Positions 30,101 to 35,155 of a stretch of 35,155 nucleotides of DNA are shown here, one piece after another. The notes beneath the pieces were generated by a model. The model was not told the origin of the DNA, made no database searches, and saw only the letters and a program-made list of their open reading frames with translations. The stretch comes from DATJQA01 sp038057515 (GTDB lineage: Bacteria > Patescibacteriota > Minisyncoccia > UBA6257 > 2-01-FULL-56-20): the NCBI GenBank assembly GCA_038057515.1, contig JBBUDB010000034.1, positions 1 through 35,155 on the forward strand, given 5' to 3'. The position numbers and the translations under genes were made by a program. Every line of letters starts with the position of its first letter. The stretch's first letter is position 1.

Positions 30101-30651
30101 TCGCCCCGAAGTTCGGCCTCGAATTTTGCGAGAAGTTGCCGATAGTTCTCATAGTCGGGCAAGTCTTCTTGTCGCGCAAGCCCCAAGTGGGTGAGTAGCA
30201 GGAAGCTCGGGCGGTAGACATAGGAAGTTGGGTGGGCAGGATCAGTGGCACGCAAAATAAGACCGCGGATCATGAGGTTTCGCAAAATGAAGGCGGAGTT
30301 CACCCCGCGCTGATAGTCAATTCGCGCCTTCGTTACGGGTCCGAAGTACGCGATGATGGCCAGTGTCTCCAAGCTTGCGGGCGTGAGCTCTTCGGCGAGT
30401 TCCGCCTTCACGAAACCTTCGACTATCTTCGCGAAAGCGGGCTTGGTGGCAAGCTGCGCCCGCTCGCCGCCCAGAACGAGCATCAGGCCGCGCTCCTCGT
30501 CGGCCAAGCGTTCTTCAAGGGTTTTCGCGAGTCCCCGGACGGTCGCCTCGTCAACTTCGAGGATCTTCGCGATCTTGACGAAAGAGAGCGGCTCCCCGTG
30601 GACGAAGAGCAACGCTTCGAGAGCGGCCAGTTGTTTGGTTTCTTTGTTCAT
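30073..30651 (-). CDS. scpB: segregation and condensation protein B
   Basis: 192 residues. The two winged-helix domains of ScpB are visible: LAALEALLFVHGEPLSFVKIAKILEV at the start, and LTPASLETLAIIAYFGPVTKARIDYQRGVNSAFILRNL in the second. With ScpA it closes the Smc ring and helps chromosome segregation. Its ATG overlaps the ScpA stop by 4 bp (ATGA). The C-terminal tail (RGEPGSTTAIE) lies in an inverted repeat and is probably not conserved. Confidence 0.94.
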   Translation of the reverse strand: MNKETKQLAALEALLFVHGEPLSFVKIAKILEVDEATVRGLAKTLEERLADEERGLMLVLGGERAQLATKPAFAKIVEGFVKAELAEELTPASLETLAIIAYFGPVTKARIDYQRGVNSAFILRNLMIRGLILRATDPAHPTSYVYRPSFLLLTHLGLARQEDLPDYENYRQLLAKFEAELRGEPGSTTAIE

Positions 30652-31439
30652 GAAATAGTTTCCCCGTTCCCGTTCGACCTAATCATTATATCAGAGCCAT
30701 CGCCCGCCTGATCCAAGATAATAAGCTGCTCCCGGGCGAGATGAAGCACGGCCAAGAACGTAATGATAACCTCTCCGCGGGATTCCCCGCCAGTCAAGGC
30801 CCGAAAGTTGGTTTCCATAATCGCGCGGATCCGGCTCACCACCTCGGCAATTTTCTCCTCAAGCGATACGATCGTGTCGGTAATTGTTTCTTGATGTTTC
30901 GCCAGGCGTTCGAATATTTCAAAGATCCGCCCCAAGGAATTCGAGAGTGTCGCCGTGGTCACCCCCGGACCGGGATAGAACACAACCACGCCACCCTGAC
31001 GATCTCCGGGCGTCACGGTATTCAGGAAATAAGGCCGGCCCATGGAGAGGGCGCCCCGATTCCAAAGGGTGGCCAGCGTTTTCATCATCGGTTTCAAATC
31101 TTTGTAGAGCCGCAGGCGCTTCTCGAGATCGCGGATGTCGGTTTCTTCCTCGACGTTAGCCCCAAGTTCCGGTAAAAGTGATTTCGACTTAATGAACACG
31201 AGCCGACTGGCGACGACGATGAAGTCCGCGAGAAATCTAAGCATTTCCTGCCGCGACTCGAAGTCGGTGGCGCGGGCGCGGGCGATCTGAAGCGTCTCGA
31301 GATATTTCAAAAAGTCGTCCGTCACCTCGGCCAAGCTTATCTCGGCCACCTCCATCTCCCGCGCCTCGATGAGCTCGAGAAGCTTATCGAGAGGTCCGCT
31401 GTAACGGGCAAGTTTTAATTCATAAGGGATGCCAGCCAT
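30648..31439 (-). CDS. scpA: segregation and condensation protein A
   Basis: 263 residues. The kleisin subunit of the Smc-ScpAB complex. The N-terminal YSGPLDKLLELIEAREMEVAEISLAEVTDDFLKYL matches the ScpA helix that binds the Smc neck; LADFIVVASRLVFIKSKSLLPEL is the family's central motif; and the C-terminal winged helix (VIITFLAVLHLAREQLIIL) binds the Smc head. It lies 12 bp downstream of the fused transpeptidase gene, in an operon that mixes cell-wall and chromosome functions. Confidence 0.94.
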   Translation of the reverse strand: MAGIPYELKLARYSGPLDKLLELIEAREMEVAEISLAEVTDDFLKYLETLQIARARATDFESRQEMLRFLADFIVVASRLVFIKSKSLLPELGANVEEETDIRDLEKRLRLYKDLKPMMKTLATLWNRGALSMGRPYFLNTVTPGDRQGGVVVFYPGPGVTTATLSNSLGRIFEIFERLAKHQETITDTIVSLEEKIAEVVSRIRAIMETNFRALTGGESRGEVIITFLAVLHLAREQLIILDQAGDGSDIMIRSNGNGETIS

Positions 31440-31451
31440 GGAAATTTTGTC

Positions 31452-32831
31452 TTAGTTTTCGGCGGGACGCACGGCATATGTCGCCCTCACGTGATTCACG
31501 AGCGTTTCGGTGTCTTGAGCGGCCTCGCGCGATCCGAGAACGACGACCGCGAGTGGTCGCGTCTCACCGCTTATGATGACGTTCCAGATCGTCGCCATTG
31601 TTTCGCCAGCCGATTCGCTCACGCCCATCTTGCCGCCTAAAAATTCCGGATAGTTCCCAAAAACATTGAAGTTGCCGAGATCGTTGAAGGCGGGCCGGCC
31701 GTAAACGCTATTATCGAGCCGGCCGGTCGTGAGCTGAAGGATAAAACTACGGTTGTTGTAAATGGACCGAAGAAGCGCGAAAAGGTCTTCGACCGTCGAG
31801 ACATTCCCCGCTCCCGAGCCGGACGGATCGACGAAGGTCGTCTGCGTCATGCCGAGCGAACGCGCTTTATCGTTCATGAGAGCCACGAAGCGACCTTGGC
31901 CTAGATTTGCCGCGAGCGCGATGGCGGCCTCATTCGAAGATTCGAGAAGCAGCGGGTAGAGCAGATTGAAAGCCGAAATGTTTTCGCCCGCCACGAGTCG
32001 CGGTTTCGAGGTCGGCACGAGCATCTCGTCGGTAATCGTGACCGTGTTGTCCAAATTGATATATTCGGCGGCGGCGAGCGCCGTCACGAGCTTCGTTAAG
32101 GAAGCGATCGGCGCCGATTCGCGCGTCGCCTTTCCGAGCAACACGAAATTACTTTTCAAGTCCGCAACGAGATATTCCTTGGCGGAAATTTCCGGCAGTC
32201 GAACTTCGTAGGCCAAGTTGTCGGCGGCAAAATCCTTTTCGAACACCAGAACCGGCGTGCCGAGAGTGACAAGGTCGTACAACTTCTTGGCGTCATCGGT
32301 CGAAAGACGGATACAGCCGCCCGAATAAGTGGACCGCACCGGCTCCCCGCCCGGATAATACGGCCAGCCGTGGATGAAGAAGTTCCCCTGGAACGGCAGG
32401 CTCCACGGCAGGTAGACGCCAGCGAAGGCCGAAAAATGGTTCTCTTTCTTGCCGTCGATCTTATAGAGACCGGCGGGCGTTTCCCACCACGAACCTTCGC
32501 GGCCCTTGGTGAGAATCGGGAACGTCTCGACCGGCGCGCCCTCGCGGTAAAACGTGAGCCGCATGGCGGAGAGATCGGCCTCAATGAACGAGATTTTTCC
32601 GGCAATAAACTTCTCTTTCACCTCGCGGAAGAAATCGGGGTTCGCGAGCGCCGGCCAGCTGCCGAAACGCAATTCGCGCGTCGCGGCGTTCTTGTCCTCA
32701 AGAAGCACTTGGTAGCGATAGATCGTATCGCCAAATCTGGCGATAGCAAAAATTGCGCCCCCGACCGCCACGATGAGCAGGAGCACGACGTAGAGGAGCG
32801 GCACGTTCGCGGCGGCGAGGCGTCTCATCAT
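31452..32831 (-). CDS. fused L,D-transpeptidase (YkuD) and D,D-carboxypeptidase-like (S11) protein
   Basis: 459 residues with two cell-wall domains behind one membrane anchor (about 12-32). Residues about 80-200 are a YkuD L,D-transpeptidase: FFIHGWPYYPGG (H154) and TYSGGCIRLSTDDA with the catalytic C173. Residues about 225-455 are an S11 D,D-carboxypeptidase-like domain: APIASLTKLVTAL (S244, K247), SSNEAAIAL (298-300) and GGKMGVSESAGE, where the usual KTG is KMG (401-403). One domain could produce the tetrapeptide donor that the other uses for 3-3 crosslinks or protein anchoring. The T-to-M change may reduce or alter carboxypeptidase activity. Its ATG overlaps the stop of the upstream glycoside hydrolase gene (ATGA). 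Confidence 0.9.
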   Translation of the reverse strand: MMRRLAAANVPLLYVVLLLIVAVGGAIFAIARFGDTIYRYQVLLEDKNAATRELRFGSWPALANPDFFREVKEKFIAGKISFIEADLSAMRLTFYREGAPVETFPILTKGREGSWWETPAGLYKIDGKKENHFSAFAGVYLPWSLPFQGNFFIHGWPYYPGGEPVRSTYSGGCIRLSTDDAKKLYDLVTLGTPVLVFEKDFAADNLAYEVRLPEISAKEYLVADLKSNFVLLGKATRESAPIASLTKLVTALAAAEYINLDNTVTITDEMLVPTSKPRLVAGENISAFNLLYPLLLESSNEAAIALAANLGQGRFVALMNDKARSLGMTQTTFVDPSGSGAGNVSTVEDLFALLRSIYNNRSFILQLTTGRLDNSVYGRPAFNDLGNFNVFGNYPEFLGGKMGVSESAGETMATIWNVIISGETRPLAVVVLGSREAAQDTETLVNHVRATYAVRPAEN

Positions 32832-34150
32832 GGATGATAGTTCGCGTAATTGTTATTTGGATCCCAGAGAAGCCAGCCGGCGTAGCGGCCAGAGGTGGTG
32901 CCAGAGCCGAGAGCCTTCTCGGTGGCGAGAATTTGGGCGTTGATCTTCGCCGCGTCATAGGTCGCTCCGAGATTGAACGCCTGCAGCCACGGCCGAAGAC
33001 GGGCGAACCTTCCCGAAACCGGCGCGATTTCGGTCGAGGTGGCGTTTATCCCGGCCGCCAACAGTTCAAGTTTGACGAGGCGCTCGAGCGCCCTCGTCAT
33101 GCTCAACTCGATCACTTCGTACGGGTGCGCGGCCGGATTTTGGAAGCCGGCGTGACCGGCGGCGAAGTGCGAGGGGTAGACCATCGGCGAAACGAAATCG
33201 AAAGCGCGATAGGCGTCCTCGATCACCTGGCCGATGCCGAGGTCGCCCTCGGCACCCGTCGTAAGACCGAAGAGGTCAGCCGAGATCTTCGCGCCCGAAA
33301 GTTCCTGGCGCGTATAATTGAAGAATCGAGCGACGACTTGGTGCCGGGGTTCGGCCTCGTTCCAGAAGGGATATCCCGTAACCTCAAGATCACCGTCCGA
33401 CGGGAACCGGATGTAATCGAAGTTTATCTCGTCGAAGCCGCGGCGGAGAGCGTCACGCGCAATTTCTACGTGGTAGTCCCAAACTGGCGTCGCGGCGGCG
33501 TCGAGCCATGAGATACCCTTGCGATCGGTCCAGACCTTCCCCGTGGCCGTATTCTTCACTGCCCACTCGGGGTGCGCCGCGGCAAGAAGCGGATCCTGAA
33601 AAACGGTGATGCGGCCGATGACGTAAATGCCCTTATCGTGAAGTTCTTTAAGCATCGCATTCGGCCGGAGAATGCGGATCTCGCGTTCCGCTCCGGCAGA
33701 AACCGCGAGGGGTATGCCGGTGCGGTAGGCAAGATATCCGGAGTAGTCCTTGATATCGATGACCATCGCGTTGAGTTCGGTGCGATCAAGAAGGCCGATA
33801 AGCGAGGCAAGGCGCTTTGAGGAACCAGCCGTCCAATTCGTAAGATAGATTCCCTTCACGATTTCCGGCGGATTAGAGAGCGGCGACTGGTCGGGCAAGT
33901 CCGGGACGATGGTTCCCGCGACGCGAGCGGCCGGGGAAAAAGTCGGCACCGAGGATGCGGGTGCCGTGTCCGTCCCGGTGGCTATGTTGTCGGGAGGGGT
34001 GGTCGGCCCGCCGGCCGCCGGGGCCGGGGCGGAGGCGGGCGAAATAATCGTGGCATTCGATGACAATAACAAAAAAGCGGCGCCGCCAAAGGCCACCACC
34101 ACTGCTCCGATTGCAAGCTTGTTTTGAATAAATCCCGGAGAATCGAACAT
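32828..34150 (-). CDS. putative membrane-anchored glycoside hydrolase (DUF4015/GHL-type TIM barrel)
   Basis: 440 residues. A membrane helix (about 12-30) and a Pro/Ala/Thr-rich linker (to about 90) lead to a TIM-barrel domain: VKGIYLTNWTAGSSKRLASL, LNAMVIDIKDYSGYLAY, IYVIGRITVFQDPLLAAAHPEW, GFDEINFDYIRFPSDG and FDFVSPMVYPSHFAAGHAG. This is the signature of the DUF4015 putative glycosyl hydrolases. FDYIRFP and MVYPS suggest an active-site cleft; the substrate is probably a cell-surface or cell-wall glycan. It is the first gene of the operon leading to the fused transpeptidase and scpA-scpB, and follows a structured 5' leader. Confidence 0.85.
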   Translation of the reverse strand: MFDSPGFIQNKLAIGAVVVAFGGAAFLLLSSNATIISPASAPAPAAGGPTTPPDNIATGTDTAPASSVPTFSPAARVAGTIVPDLPDQSPLSNPPEIVKGIYLTNWTAGSSKRLASLIGLLDRTELNAMVIDIKDYSGYLAYRTGIPLAVSAGAEREIRILRPNAMLKELHDKGIYVIGRITVFQDPLLAAAHPEWAVKNTATGKVWTDRKGISWLDAAATPVWDYHVEIARDALRRGFDEINFDYIRFPSDGDLEVTGYPFWNEAEPRHQVVARFFNYTRQELSGAKISADLFGLTTGAEGDLGIGQVIEDAYRAFDFVSPMVYPSHFAAGHAGFQNPAAHPYEVIELSMTRALERLVKLELLAAGINATSTEIAPVSGRFARLRPWLQAFNLGATYDAAKINAQILATEKALGSGTTSGRYAGWLLWDPNNNYANYHP

Positions 34151-34177
34151 AAACTATTCTACAACTGAAATTGCTTA

Positions 34178-34309
34178 CCCACGCTAAAAAAGGACAAATT
34201 CGGCAGGCCGAAACCGGTGCGAGGCCGTGTCGTTCGGTGAAACCTCTCGTAACCAACCCCCTAGCTATACGGGAACCGATCTCCTTCCGCAACCCTCTTT
34301 CGGCGCGGG
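34178..34309 (-). promoter_or_regulatory. structured 5' leader, possibly a c-di-AMP (ydaO-type) riboswitch
   Basis: The transcript from the promoter at 34319-34347 would carry about 160 nt before the hydrolase ATG. Its ends pair: CCCGCGC (34309-34303) with GCGTGGG (34184-34178), seven base pairs with one G-U, closing a 132-nt domain with several internal GC-rich hairpins. Words such as GCCGAA, GGTTCCCG and the 3' TGCCGAATTTGTCC...TAGC...GTAAGC recall the conserved parts of ydaO-type c-di-AMP riboswitches, which control cell-wall hydrolases in other bacteria. The likeness is by eye and several conserved bases differ. I see no tRNA or SRP RNA here. Confidence 0.35.
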
Positions 34310-34318
34310 GACTTGATT

Positions 34319-34347
34319 ATTATAGCTTAATAGCGGAAAATTGGGAA
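34319..34347 (-). promoter_or_regulatory. promoter for the hydrolase-transpeptidase-scpAB operon
   Basis: On the minus strand a perfect TATAAT (34324-34319) is preceded at 17 bp by TTCCCA (34347-34342). The transcript would start near 34312, right before the closing stem of the structured leader. The -35 is weak and overlaps the dnaX leader. Confidence 0.5.
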
Positions 34348-34351
34348 CAAC

Positions 34352-35155
34352 ATGGCCCTCGCCCTCTCTCGGAAACATCGCCCCCAGCGTCTGGCCGATC
34401 TTGTCGGCCAGGAGTCGAACGTCGAGATCATCCGGAATGCCGCCGGCGAGAACCGCCTTGGCCAGGCTTACCTCTTCTACGGCCCGCGCGGCACGGGGAA
34501 AACCACGACCGCCCGTCTCGTGGCCAAACTCGCAAACTGCGAAACACGCGCCGCCGACGCCAAGTTCCGGCAATCGGGCGAACCGTGCAACGACTGCCGC
34601 AGTTGCCGCGAGATAGATTCCGGCGCTTCGCTCGGACTCGTCGAGATCGACGCCGCCTCGAATCGCGGCATCGACGAGATCCGGAACCTTAAAGAAGGTA
34701 TCGCCTCCGCGCCCGCGGGCGCGGCCTACAAAATATATATTATCGACGAGGCGCACATGCTCACCACTCCCGCCTGGAACGCGCTCCTCAAGACGCTCGA
34801 GGAGCCGCCCCGCCACGCTATCTTTATTCTCGCCACTACCGAATACGAAAAAGTTCCCGCCACGATAACGTCGCGCACCCAGCGCTTCCTGTTCAAAAAA
34901 CTTTCCAAGGCAAAAATTTCCGAAAAACTGAAACGCGTGGCCAAGGCCGAAAAGATAGAGATTGAGCCCGAAGCCCTTGACCTCGTGGCCGCCGCTGGCG
35001 ACGGCAGTGTCCGCGATGCGGAATCCCTTCTTGACCAGCTCGCCTCCTCATCACGCGCCATCACGCTCGAAGCGGCCGAAAAACTCACCGGAAGAGTCGG
35101 CCTGCGGCACATCGAGAACCTGACCGAGCTAATCCTCAAGAACGACCTCGCGGGC
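34352..35155 (+). CDS. dnaX: DNA polymerase III subunit gamma/tau, N-terminal part, cut by window edge
   Basis: 268 codons are present, open to the last base. ALSRKHRPQRLADLVGQE is the usual DnaX start. The AAA+ clamp-loader domain follows: Walker A in FYGPRGTGKTTTARLVA, four zinc-binding cysteines (NCE, then CNDCRSC), Walker B YIIDEAHMLTTPAWNALL, KTLEEPP, the SRC-like sensor region ATITSRTQRFLFKK, and DGSVRDAESLLDQL of the lid domain. It loads the sliding clamp onto DNA and holds the replisome together. It diverges from the hydrolase operon; whether both tau and gamma are made cannot be seen. Confidence 0.96.
   Translation, partial: MALALSRKHRPQRLADLVGQESNVEIIRNAAGENRLGQAYLFYGPRGTGKTTTARLVAKLANCETRAADAKFRQSGEPCNDCRSCREIDSGASLGLVEIDAASNRGIDEIRNLKEGIASAPAGAAYKIYIIDEAHMLTTPAWNALLKTLEEPPRHAIFILATTEYEKVPATITSRTQRFLFKKLSKAKISEKLKRVAKAEKIEIEPEALDLVAAAGDGSVRDAESLLDQLASSSRAITLEAAEKLTGRVGLRHIENLTELILKNDLAG

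Noticed and set aside
34178..34309. tRNA or SRP RNA between the hydrolase gene and dnaX
   Set aside because: No T-arm with TTC loop and 5-bp stem and no GGAAGGAAGCA-type SRP loop could be placed; a regulatory leader fits the context better.
1..35155. CRISPR array, phage genes, or rRNA/tRNA genes
   Set aside because: No regularly spaced repeats, no capsid, tail, integrase or lysis genes apart from the partial transposase, and no rRNA or tRNA signature was found on either strand.

Overview
The window looks like a chromosomal contig from a Patescibacteria (CPR) bacterium, most likely the Parcubacteria side. The reasons are compact housekeeping genes, short or domain-reduced translation proteins (a release factor without domain 1, an AspRS without the GAD insertion), a lone TraD-like DNA-pumping ATPase, an NDK with an internal extension, few Shine-Dalgarno sites and probable leaderless promoters. 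The taxonomy is an inference. TGA, TAA and TAG all act as stops, so code 11 applies.

Layout. (1) 1-4.4 kb is accessory and visibly AT-richer than the rest. It holds the 3' end of a DDE transposase, an IS end, and a serS / SAM-methyltransferase pair that converges on a PP-loop ATPase and a 56-codon ORF. Two perfect 38-bp direct repeats (318-355 and 4330-4367) bracket this module. (2) 4.7-8.9 kb: prfA, a frameshifted gene, ndk, aspS and mgtC. (3) 9.0-12.3 kb, minus strand: pgk, a DEDD exonuclease, RNase HI, a NUDIX hydrolase and an RNase P RNA gene with its own promoter. (4) 12.4-19.4 kb: NDH-2, a TraD-like ATPase with a small partner, a PMT-type glycosyltransferase and ddl. (5) 19.4-27.2 kb, minus strand: rplU, a membrane protein, galT, an S23-type four-helix protein, the elongasome set mrdA-mreD-mreC-mreB, and proS. 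(6) 27.2-34.2 kb: a cysteine-rich small protein in its own transcription unit, then mraY, a D,D-carboxypeptidase, scpB-scpA, a fused L,D-transpeptidase / D,D-carboxypeptidase and a putative glycoside hydrolase, preceded by a structured leader. (7) dnaX begins at 34352 and runs off the end.

How the genes fit together. Much of the right half builds and remodels peptidoglycan: Ddl makes D-Ala-D-Ala, MraY makes lipid I, PBP2 with MreBCD drives elongation, and two carboxypeptidase modules plus an L,D-transpeptidase trim and crosslink stem peptides.

The most unusual signal is a set of DNA palindromes. Related 36-nt palindromic elements sit in frame inside aspS (perfect) and a glycosyltransferase gene (decayed), and a similar core lies in the RNase P RNA. 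A different inverted repeat lies in ddl. A 73-nt repeat with a 40-52 nt perfect palindrome occurs twice between genes, and two unrelated 38-nt palindromes share the same 18-2-18 build. This resembles the Rickettsia palindromic elements, and I know of no description from this lineage.
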